From NCBI RefSeq assembly GCF_000772045.1, contig NZ_CP009754.1:5394001-5458000 (forward strand): a stretch of 64,000 bases of DNA. The letters run 5' to 3'. How positions within the stretch are numbered: the first letter of the stretch is position 1; every line of letters begins with the position of its first letter. This document shows positions 1-6,676 of the stretch, in pieces. The position numbers and the translations under genes were made by a program. The notes beneath the pieces were generated by a model. It did not search any database. It saw only the letters and a list, made by a program, of their open reading frames with translations, and had not been told where the DNA came from. This stretch comes from Streptomyces sp. CCM_MD2014. Its GTDB lineage: Bacteria; Actinomycetota; Actinomycetes; Streptomycetales; Streptomycetaceae.

Positions 1-226
1 GGCTCCCCAGCCGTACGCACCGCAGCAGGCGCCGCAGGCCCAGCCGCCCTACGCGCCTCCGCAGGGCCGGCAGCCGTATCCGCCGCAGCAGGCCCCGCAG
101 GCCCCGCAGCCGTACGGCCAGCCGCAGCAGCAGCCCTACGCACCCCCGCAGCCGCAGCAGCCGTACCCGCCGCAGGGCCACCCGCAGCAGAACCCGCACT
201 GGCAGCCCCGGCCTCCGCAGGGCTGA
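1..226 (+). CDS. C-terminal tail of a Pro/Gln/Tyr-rich protein (5' end outside window)
   Basis: The frame beginning at base 2 is open and ends at TGA 224-226. It encodes about 74 residues made almost only of P, Q, A, Y and G, with repeated QPYAPPQ-like and PYPPQ-like units, ending in RPPQG. Such tails are common in Streptomyces membrane proteins with disordered cytoplasmic or exposed ends. No catalytic or fold-defining motif is visible, so the function cannot be read from this fragment. It is followed by a hairpin. Confidence 0.75.
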   Translation, partial: APQPYAPQQAPQAQPPYAPPQGRQPYPPQQAPQAPQPYGQPQQQPYAPPQPQQPYPPQGHPQQNPHWQPRPPQG

Positions 227-233
227 CCGCGAT

Positions 234-263
234 CTCTCACCGGCCACCGGCGCCGGGTGAGAG
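234..263 (+). terminator. Hairpin after the P/Q-rich gene
   Basis: CTCTCACC (234-241) pairs with GGTGAGAG (256-263) across a 14-nt GC-rich loop. It begins 8 nt after the stop codon of the upstream gene. There is no U-tract, which is usual for Streptomyces terminators. Confidence 0.5.
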
Positions 264-358
264 CGACGTTCCCTCCCGGTCATCCACAGCCCCACCGGCC
301 CGAAACGCGTCCCGCCTAGCGTCGGCGCGACCGAGTTGTGGAGCACCGTGGAGGCGTC

Positions 359-1720
359 ATGACAGTCCCTGGCGGCCGCTGGATCACGTACTGGGATCCC
401 GAGGACGAGATTTTCTGGCGGGAGACGGGGGAGCGGACCGCCCGGCGGAACCTGTTCTTCTCCGTCCTGTCCGAGCACATCGGGTTCTCCGTCTGGACGA
501 TGTGGTCCGTGCTGGTGCTCTTCATGGGCCCGGAGTACGGGCTGTCACCGGCCGACAAGTTCCTGCTGACGTCCGTCGTGACGCTCGTCGGCGCGGTGGT
601 GCGGGTGCCGTACACCTTCGCCGTCGCCGTCTTCGGCGGGCGGAACTGGACGGTCGTGTCCGCCGGGCTGCTGCTCGTGCCGACCGTCGCGGCCTTCGCC
701 GTCATGGAACCGGGGACGTCCTTCTCGACCTTCCTGCTGGTCGGGCTGCTGGCCGGCATCGGCGGCGGCAACTTCGCCTCCTCCATGACCAACATCAACG
801 CGTTCTTCCCGCTCAGGAAGAAGGGCTGGGCGCTCGGGCTCAACGCCGGGGGCGGCAACATCGGTGTGCCGGTCATCCAGCTGGCCGCGCTCGCGATCAT
901 CGGCGCGGGCGGCGGGCCCCGGGTGCTGCTCGGCGTCTACATCCCGCTGATCCTGCTGGCCGCGGTGCTCGCCGCGCGCCGCATGGACAACCTCGCCTCG
1001 GTGAAGAACGACACCGGGGCCGCCAAGGACGCCGCGCGGGACGTCCACACCTGGATCATGTCCGTGCTGTACATCGGCACCTTCGGCTCGTTCATCGGCT
1101 ACAGCTTCGCCTTCGGGCAGGTGCTCCAGAGCCAGTTCGGGCGGAGTCCGCTCCAGGCGGCGTACCTGACGTTCATCGGTCCGCTGCTCGGCTCGCTGAT
1201 CCGCCCGGTGGGCGGCAGGCTCGCCGACCGGTACGGCGGTGCGCGCATCACCCTGGGGAACTTCGTCGCCATGGCCGCCGCGACGGCCGTACTGATCGCG
1301 GCCAGTGCGGCGGATTCGCTCGCGCTGTTCGTGGCCGTGTTCGTGGTGCTGTTCGTGCTCAGCGGGCTGGGCAACGGGTCGACGTTCAAGATGATCCCCG
1401 GGATCTTCCAGAACAAGGCGCTGGCCGAGGGGCTGGAGGGGGAGGCGGCGGTGGCGTACGGACGGCGGCTCTCCGGGGCCTCCATGGGGCTGATCGGCGC
1501 GGTGGGAGCGCTCGGCGGCGTGGCGATCAACCTCGCCTTCCGGCAGTCCTTCCTCTCCTCTGGGTCGGGCACCGGCGCCTTCGTGGCCTTCCTCGCCTTC
1601 TACGCCGTGTGCCTCGCCGTCACGTGGGCGGTATACCTTCGCCGGCCCGCCGTACGGACGCCGGAGGCCGCCGCGGGCCCGGACCGGGCGAGGGCCGGAC
1701 TCAGCCGTGCCGAGGTGTGA
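359..1720 (+). CDS. narK: NarK-type nitrate/nitrite MFS transporter
   Basis: This is a 453-residue major facilitator with about 12 hydrophobic segments. It carries the glycine-rich GGGNFASSMTNINAFFP stretch, which corresponds to the nitrate/nitrite porter signature of NarK/NasA proteins. Near the end, GNGSTFKMIPGIF is the second signature-like segment. The ATG at 359 was chosen over the in-frame GTG at 338 because GTGGAGG sits just upstream at normal spacing. The next gene is nnaR, a regulator of nitrate/nitrite assimilation in Streptomyces, which supports a role in nitrate uptake or nitrite export. A GAAAC half-site at 302-306 could belong to a GlnR/NnaR box, but the other half is poor. Confidence 0.9.
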   Translation: MTVPGGRWITYWDPEDEIFWRETGERTARRNLFFSVLSEHIGFSVWTMWSVLVLFMGPEYGLSPADKFLLTSVVTLVGAVVRVPYTFAVAVFGGRNWTVVSAGLLLVPTVAAFAVMEPGTSFSTFLLVGLLAGIGGGNFASSMTNINAFFPLRKKGWALGLNAGGGNIGVPVIQLAALAIIGAGGGPRVLLGVYIPLILLAAVLAARRMDNLASVKNDTGAAKDAARDVHTWIMSVLYIGTFGSFIGYSFAFGQVLQSQFGRSPLQAAYLTFIGPLLGSLIRPVGGRLADRYGGARITLGNFVAMAAATAVLIAASAADSLALFVAVFVVLFVLSGLGNGSTFKMIPGIFQNKALAEGLEGEAAVAYGRRLSGASMGLIGAVGALGGVAINLAFRQSFLSSGSGTGAFVAFLAFYAVCLAVTWAVYLRRPAVRTPEAAAGPDRARAGLSRAEV

Positions 1721-1829
1721 CGTAACACTGGTGACATGAAGCGGAACCGAGCCCGTCACGCGGTGTTGGCAGGCTCGGTCGCCACGTGACTGTGCACGTG
1801 GGTGGGAACGGAACGGAGCGCGGCGAGCG

Positions 1830-3017
1830 ATGGACGACGTGAGCGACGTGGGGGAGCCGTACGGCGGGGGCGACGAGGCGCGGGAGCCGGGGCACGGCCC
1901 GCTGGCCGGGTTCACCGTGGGCGTGACCGCCGCCCGCCGGGCCGATGAGCTGGGCGCCCTGCTCCAGCGGCGCGGAGCCGCCGTCCTGCACGCGCCGGCG
2001 CTGCGGATCGTGCCGCTCGCCGACGACGGTGAGCTGCTGGCCGCGACCAAGCGGATCGTCGACCGGGCACCGGACGTCGTCGTCGCCACCACCGCCATCG
2101 GGTTCCGGGGCTGGGTCGAGGCCGCCGACGGCTGGGGGCTCGGGGACGCCCTGCTGGATCGGTTGCGCACGGTGGAGCTGCTGGCACGCGGGCCCAAGGT
2201 CAAGGGCGCGGTCCGGGCCGCGGGACTGACGGAGCGGTGGTCACCCGCCTCGGAGTCCATGGCCGAAGTCCTGGACCGGCTCCTGGAACAGGGCGTGGCG
2301 GGCCGCCGGATCGCCGTACAGCTGCACGGTGAGCCGCTGCCGGGGTTCGTGGAGGCGCTGCGGGAGGGCGGCGCCGAGGTGCTGGGGGTGCCCGTGTACC
2401 GGTGGCTGCCGCCGGAGGACCTCGGTCCCGTGGACCGGCTGCTGGACGCCGCCGTGTCGCGGGGCGTGGACGCCGTGACGTTCACCAGCGCGCCGGCCGC
2501 GGTGTCCCTGCTGGGGCGGGCCGAGGAGCGGGGCATGCTCCCGGAGCTGCTCGCCGCGTTCGGCCACGAGGTGCTGCCCGCCTGCGTCGGGCCGGTCACC
2601 GCGGTGCCGCTCCAGGCGCACGGCGTCGCCACGGTCCAGCCCGAACGCTTCCGGCTCGGGCCCCTCGTCCAACTGCTGTGCCGGGAGCTGCCGGCCCGTG
2701 CCCGTGCCCTGCCGGTCGCCGGGCACCGGCTGGAGATCCGCGGGCACGCCGTACTGGTCGACGGGGAGCTGCGGGCCGTACCGCCGGCCGGCATGTCCCT
2801 CCTGCGCGCCCTCGCCCGGCGGCCCGGCTGGGTCGTGCCCCGCGCCGACCTGCTGCGCGCCCTGCCGGGCACCGGCCGCGACGAGCACGCCGTCGAGACG
2901 GCCATGGCCCGCCTGCGCACCTCCCTCGGCACCCCGAAGCTCGTCCAGACGGTGGTGAAACGCGGCTACCGCCTCGCCCTGGACCCGGCGACGACCACCA
3001 AGTACACGACGGACTGA
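1830..3017 (+). CDS. nnaR: HemD-like regulator with C-terminal winged helix (NnaR)
   Basis: The 395-residue protein has two parts. Residues ~25-275 resemble uroporphyrinogen-III synthase (HemD), with VTFTSAPAAVSLL and GPVTAVPLQAHG segments. Residues ~300-390 form an OmpR-type winged helix ending HAVETAMARLR...VQTVVKRGYRLAL. This fusion is the NnaR architecture, described in Streptomyces and mycobacteria as a co-activator with GlnR of nitrite/nitrate assimilation genes. Adjacency to narK fits that role. Whether the HemD half makes uroporphyrinogen or only senses a ligand cannot be decided from sequence. The ATG at 1830 follows GGAGCG-like bases at loose spacing. Confidence 0.9.
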   Translation: MDDVSDVGEPYGGGDEAREPGHGPLAGFTVGVTAARRADELGALLQRRGAAVLHAPALRIVPLADDGELLAATKRIVDRAPDVVVATTAIGFRGWVEAADGWGLGDALLDRLRTVELLARGPKVKGAVRAAGLTERWSPASESMAEVLDRLLEQGVAGRRIAVQLHGEPLPGFVEALREGGAEVLGVPVYRWLPPEDLGPVDRLLDAAVSRGVDAVTFTSAPAAVSLLGRAEERGMLPELLAAFGHEVLPACVGPVTAVPLQAHGVATVQPERFRLGPLVQLLCRELPARARALPVAGHRLEIRGHAVLVDGELRAVPPAGMSLLRALARRPGWVVPRADLLRALPGTGRDEHAVETAMARLRTSLGTPKLVQTVVKRGYRLALDPATTTKYTTD

Positions 3018-3072
3018 CCCGTCGGCCGCGTACGGCGGGAAGGGGACGTGTCGGGGGTGTCCGCCCGCCGCG

Positions 3073-3086
3073 GTTGACGCGTCAAC
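3073..3086. promoter_or_regulatory. Perfect 14-bp palindrome downstream of nnaR
   Basis: GTTGACGCGTCAAC reads identically on both strands. It lies 56 bp after the nnaR stop, in a gap with no confident gene, and could be a protein-binding site. A wider inverted pair, GTCGGCCGC near 3020 and GCGGCCGAC near 3101, flanks it. No target gene is obvious, since the nearest downstream gene is convergent. Confidence 0.3.
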
Positions 3087-3139
3087 GCAGTTCACTTCTG
3101 CGGCCGACCGATTCCGCGCCGTTCCGAGGACGGACACCC

Positions 3140-3690
3140 CCCGGCCCGGCCCCGACCCACACGCACCCCGAGGCGCTACGCGCACCCCCACCGCCGAAGG
3201 CACCCCCACAGGCGCCGCGGGCACCCCGCCCCCCGTCGCGGGCACCCCGCACCGCAGGCGCTACGCGCGCCCACACCGCCGAAGGCACCCGCCCCCCGTC
3301 GCGGGCACCCCGCACCGCAGGCGCTACGCGCGCCCCCACCGCCGAAGGCACCCGCCTCCCACCGCGGGCACCCCGCACCCCCACCGCCGAAGGCACCCGC
3401 ACAGGCGCCGCGGGCATCCCGCACCCCGCCGCGGGCACCCCGCACCGCAGGCGCTACGCGCACCCCCACCGCCGAAGGCACCCGCACAGGCGCCGCGGGC
3501 ATCCCGCGCCCCACCGCGGGCACCCCGCACCCCCACCGCCGAAGGCACCCGCACAGGCGCCGCGGGCATCCCGCACCCCGCCGCAGGCACCCGCCCCCGC
3601 CGCTCGCCGCACCCCACCGCGGGCACCCGCACAGGCGCCGCAGGGACCCCGCACCCCGACGCTCGCCGCACCCGCGACCGGGGCGCCCGG
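3140..3690. repeat. Degenerate GC-rich tandem repeat block in a 680-bp gap
   Basis: About 550 bp is built from shuffled short modules. CCGCCGAAGGCACCC recurs about six times, at irregular 45-86 bp spacing. It alternates with ACAGGCGCCGCGGGCA, ACCGCGGGCACCCCGCAC and GCAGGCGCTACGCGC modules. All frames are open only because stop codons are rare at this composition, and the translations are low-complexity with no start or RBS logic. The block fills the space between the nnaR stop and the convergent DUF1772 gene. I see no protein-coding function in it. Confidence 0.8.
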
Positions 3691-3696
3691 CCGCGC

Positions 3697-4245
3697 TCAC
3701 CGGGGTGTCCCGTGCGCGGCCTCCCGGCGTACCGCCGCCGAAGCGGCCCATGACGTCGTCCGTGCCCGCGCCGTCGCTCCCGCCGCCAGGCAGGCCGTCG
3801 CCACCGTCGACAGCGCGGCGCGTACGGCGTTCCAGGCCAGCCACGGGTCCTCGAACCGCTCCCGCAGCACCGCCGGGTCACCGGGCCGGGCCAGGGCGTC
3901 GTTCAGGGGGACGTTGCTGGCCACGGTGACCAGGAAGGCGAGCGCGTACGCCGTCGCGCCCGCCCAGACCCACCAGCGGCCCGGCATCCGGCGCGACTGC
4001 CGTGCCGCCAGGCCCGCGAGCACCAGCGCGCCCAGGAAGACCGGCAGGAACACCGGGTTCTCGATCACGTCGTTGATGTCGCGCATGACGTCGACGTAGA
4101 CCCGGTCGTCGCTGCGCGCCAGCGCCGGCATCACGGCACAGGCGAAGACGTAGAAGGTCCCGGCCATCAGGCCCGTGGCGACCGTGGCCGCGACCAGTAC
4201 TCCACCGGCGGTGCGGGACCGCCGTACCCCGTTGACGTCTGACAT
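3697..4245 (-). CDS. DUF1772-type membrane protein
   Basis: The 182-residue protein begins MSDVNGVRRSRTAG. Four hydrophobic segments are visible: residues ~13-35 (VLVAATVATGLMAGTFYVFA), ~60-80, ~90-110 and ~145-165. The features MAGTFYVFACAVMPAL, VFLPVFLGALVLAG and NVPLNDALA match the anthrone-oxygenase/DUF1772 family of small integral membrane proteins. Its substrate is unknown, although family members next to polyketide genes act as oxygenases. There are no biosynthetic genes beside it. The gene is convergent with nnaR and divergent from the CGNR gene. Confidence 0.8.
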   Translation of the reverse strand: MSDVNGVRRSRTAGGVLVAATVATGLMAGTFYVFACAVMPALARSDDRVYVDVMRDINDVIENPVFLPVFLGALVLAGLAARQSRRMPGRWWVWAGATAYALAFLVTVASNVPLNDALARPGDPAVLRERFEDPWLAWNAVRAALSTVATACLAAGATARARTTSWAASAAVRREAAHGTPR

Positions 4246-4434
4246 GCGTCCAGTCAACGGGCGCCGCGGCGCGCCGGACATGGCCCGGACGCGCGGGCGC
4301 ATGCGCGAGCGTCCACGCCGGAGCGGTACGAGGGGTTCCGGGCGCGGAGACGGGCAGGCACTGTAGAGGGAGCGGTTCCCCTGCTCCCCTCTCCGGCCCG
4401 CCCCACACGGGCACCCCAAGGCGGTGACAGGAAC

Positions 4435-5025
4435 ATGGCACTGGGTACGGCCACCGACCCGTACGAGCTGCGGTTCGACACCGGGCGGTCCTGTCTGGAC
4501 CTCATCGCCACCACCCACCCCGTCGAACGCCTCGGCTCCCTGGACGCGCTGCGCGCCTGGATCACCGGCTCCGGACTCGTCCCGTCCGGCACCCCGCTGA
4601 CCCACGCCGACCCCTCCTGGCTGACCGGCTTCCGCGAACTGCGCGCCGAGACCGCGAGGTTGGTCCGCACCCGGCCGGTCCCCCGCACCCCCGCGTACGA
4701 CCTCGCGCTCGCCCGCGTCAACGAACTCGCCCTCGCCGCGCCCCCCGCACCCCGAGCCGTACCCGGCGAGGACGGCGCGCTGGTGCGGGAGCTGACCGGG
4801 CCGCCGCCGTGCGCCGCGCTGCTCGGCGCCCTCGCCCGGGACGCCGTGGAGCTCCTCACCGACCCCGTCGCGCGGGCGAGCCTCAGGCAGTGCGCGGGCG
4901 ACAACTGCCCCATCGTGTACGTGGACACCTCCCGCGGCCGCCGCCGGCGCTGGTGCTCCAGCGAGATCTGCGGCAACCGCGAGCGCGTCGCCCGGCACCG
5001 CCGCCGCGCCGCCCTCGCCCGGTAA
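4435..5025 (+). CDS. ABATE/CGNR zinc-finger protein
   Basis: The 196-residue protein has an N-terminal ABATE-like domain (RFDTGRSCLDLIATTHP, residues ~10-30). Its C-terminal CGNR zinc finger reads QCAGDNCPIVYVDTSR...RRWCSSEICGNRERVARHRRR, with the paired CxxxxC and CxxxxCGNR cysteines intact. CGNR proteins are predicted DNA-binding, stress-linked transcription regulators. It stands alone, about 140 bp upstream of sigU in the same direction and divergent from the DUF1772 gene. The ATG at 4435 follows a GGTGACAGG-like RBS. Confidence 0.85.
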   Translation: MALGTATDPYELRFDTGRSCLDLIATTHPVERLGSLDALRAWITGSGLVPSGTPLTHADPSWLTGFRELRAETARLVRTRPVPRTPAYDLALARVNELALAAPPAPRAVPGEDGALVRELTGPPPCAALLGALARDAVELLTDPVARASLRQCAGDNCPIVYVDTSRGRRRRWCSSEICGNRERVARHRRRAALAR

Positions 5026-5086
5026 GTACCCGTAGATTCCCCCGCGCCCCGTTCGTCGCACCGCCCCCGGGAAATCTCTCATCTCC

Positions 5087-5115
5087 TTTTGAACACGCCG
5101 CACTTCGCGTCCGTA
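5087..5115 (+). promoter_or_regulatory. Possible ECF-type promoter before sigU
   Basis: TTTTGAAC (5087-5094) and CGTA (5112-5115) are separated by 17 nt, resembling the GAAC/-10 layout of ECF promoters, and lie ~50 bp before the sigU start. Autoregulation would be typical of an ECF factor. The match is short and should be treated as a guess. Confidence 0.25.
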
Positions 5116-5166
5116 CCGAATGGGCGAGCGACCGACTGGGGGAACCCCCGGACATCGGAGGTGGGC

Positions 5167-5745
5167 GTGCGCAAGGATTCCGTCGTGGCCAATGAACGTG
5201 GTGCGAGGGCCCGACATCGCATGTCGCAGTCGTCCTCGGAACCCGACGAGGAGCTGATGCGCGCGCTGTACCGCGAGCACGCCGGCCCCTTGCTCGCCTA
5301 CGTGCTGCGGCTGGTCGCGGGGGACCGCCAGCGCGCCGAGGACGTCGTCCAGGAGACGCTCATCCGTGCCTGGAAGAACGCCGGTCAGCTCAACCGTGCG
5401 ACCGGATCGGTACGCCCCTGGCTGGTGACGGTCGCCCGGCGCATCGTCATCGACGGCCACCGCAGCCGGCAGGCCCGGCCGCAGGAGGTCGATCCGTCGC
5501 CGCTGGAGGTCATCCCCGCGGAGGACGAGATCGACAAGGCGCTGTGGCTGATGACGCTGTCGGACGCGCTCGACGACCTGACCCCGGCCCACCGGGAGGT
5601 CCTCGTCGAGACGTACTTCAAAGGGCGTACCGTCAATGAGGCGGCGCAGACACTGGGCATACCCAGCGGCACCGTTCGCTCCCGGGTGTTCTACGCCCTG
5701 CGTTCGATGAAGCTGGCACTGGAGGAGCGGGGGGTGACGGCGTGA
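5167..5745 (+). CDS. sigU: ECF sigma factor SigU
   Basis: The 192-residue sigma-70 ECF protein has region 2 at about residues 35-100 (LMRALYREHAGPLLAYVLRL, RAEDVVQETLIRAWKN). Region 4 is at 130-185 (LDDLTPAHREVLVETYFKGR, IPSGTVRSRVFYALRSMK). GTG 5167 was chosen because GGAGG lies 5 nt upstream; an internal ATG at 5221 is an alternative. The stop overlaps the start of the anti-sigma gene, so the two are translationally coupled. In S. coelicolor, SigU release by loss of its anti-sigma is known to alter secretion and development, and gene order here matches that locus as I remember it. Confidence 0.88.
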   Translation: MRKDSVVANERGARARHRMSQSSSEPDEELMRALYREHAGPLLAYVLRLVAGDRQRAEDVVQETLIRAWKNAGQLNRATGSVRPWLVTVARRIVIDGHRSRQARPQEVDPSPLEVIPAEDEIDKALWLMTLSDALDDLTPAHREVLVETYFKGRTVNEAAQTLGIPSGTVRSRVFYALRSMKLALEERGVTA

Positions 5746-6593
5746 TGAGCGGGTACGGGGGAGTTCAGGGATTCGGCCCGGGGGACACGGGTAACTCTGT
5801 CCCCATGCAGGGATCACCGGCGCCGAACGAGCACGAGACCGTCGGCGCCTACGCCCTCGGGATCCTCGACGACGCCGAGGCGACCGCCTTCGAGGCGCAC
5901 CTCGCCACCTGCGAGTGGTGCGCCCAGCAGCTCGACGAGCTGGCGGGCCTGGAGCCGATGATGGCCGCGCTCGCCGACCTGCCGGGCACCGGCACGCCCG
6001 CGATCGCCGAGTCGCTCACCGTGAAGCCCAGCCCGCGGCTCTCGGAGAAGCTCGTCGACGAGGTCGCCGAACGCCGCGCGAGCAAGCGCCGCCGCAACTT
6101 CTACCTGGTGGGCACCGCCGCCGCGCTGATCATCGGCGGCCCGTTCGCCGCCGTGGCGACCACGGGCGGCGGCGGGGGCGGGGACCGTGACGACGGCGGC
6201 CGCAGGACGGAGGCGACGCAGCAGGCCGCGAGCCCCGCGGAGTCCGCCTTCGCCGCCATGCCGGACCGGGTCACCGCCACCGACCCGGCCACGCAGGTCA
6301 GCGCCACCGTGGCGCTGGAGAAGAAGGCCTGGGGCACCGAAACGGTCCTGGAGCTGAAGAACCTCAAGGGCCCCCAGAAGTGCTCCCTGATCGCCGTCGG
6401 CAAGAACGGCGAACGGGAGACGCTCAGCTCCTGGACGGTCCCCGACTGGGGTTACGGCATCCCGGACGCCACCACCGAGAAGGCCAAGAAGCCGCTCTAC
6501 GTGCACGGCGGCGCCGCCTTCGAACCCAACCAGATCTCCCACTTCGAGGTCATGACCTTCGACGGCAAGCGACTGGTGGAGGTCGACGCGTAG
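5745..6593 (+). CDS. rsuA: Zinc-type membrane anti-sigma factor RsuA
   Basis: The 282-residue anti-sigma factor starts at an ATG inside the sigU stop (TGATG). The N-terminal anti-sigma domain carries the zinc motif HLATCEWC (H52, C56, C59), with H30 upstream. A single membrane segment follows at ~119-138 (NFYLVGTAAALIIGGPFAAV) after a basic RRASKRRR stop-transfer. The extracytoplasmic part (~145-282) is acidic and Gly-rich, then forms a compact domain with WTVPDWGYGIP. It is expected to hold SigU at the membrane until an envelope or secretion signal releases it. Confidence 0.88.
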   Translation: MSGYGGVQGFGPGDTGNSVPMQGSPAPNEHETVGAYALGILDDAEATAFEAHLATCEWCAQQLDELAGLEPMMAALADLPGTGTPAIAESLTVKPSPRLSEKLVDEVAERRASKRRRNFYLVGTAAALIIGGPFAAVATTGGGGGGDRDDGGRRTEATQQAASPAESAFAAMPDRVTATDPATQVSATVALEKKAWGTETVLELKNLKGPQKCSLIAVGKNGERETLSSWTVPDWGYGIPDATTEKAKKPLYVHGGAAFEPNQISHFEVMTFDGKRLVEVDA

Positions 6594-6594
6594 C

Positions 6595-6676
6595 GGGGGC
6601 CGCAGGCGCGCCGTAGCTTCCCGGGCCCCCTTCGCGTATTTTTGACGGCTGCCCAGCACGTCAGAAGGGGGCCCGG
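6595..6676 (+). promoter_or_regulatory. Two mutually exclusive hairpins over the helD start site
   Basis: GGGGGCC (6595-6601) can pair with GGCCCCC (6624-6630) to give a hairpin followed by TTCGCGTATTTTT, a terminator shape after rsuA. The same downstream strand, CCGGGCCCCCTTC (6621-6633), is a perfect 13-bp complement of GAAGGGGGCCCGG (6664-6676). That second arm contains the Shine-Dalgarno bases and the first G of the helD GTG. The two helices share 6624-6630 and cannot both form. Attenuation or translational masking is an inference. Confidence 0.5.

Noticed and set aside
3082..3881. Several long open frames on the minus strand over the repeat block
   Set aside because: They translate to Gly/Arg/Cys-rich low complexity, differ between overlapping frames and have no RBS. 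They result from stop-poor GC-rich repeats.
5089..5166. An upstream TTG start extending SigU by 26 residues
   Set aside because: There is no RBS, and the added residues are unlike sigma factors. GTG 5167 has GGAGG at 5 nt.
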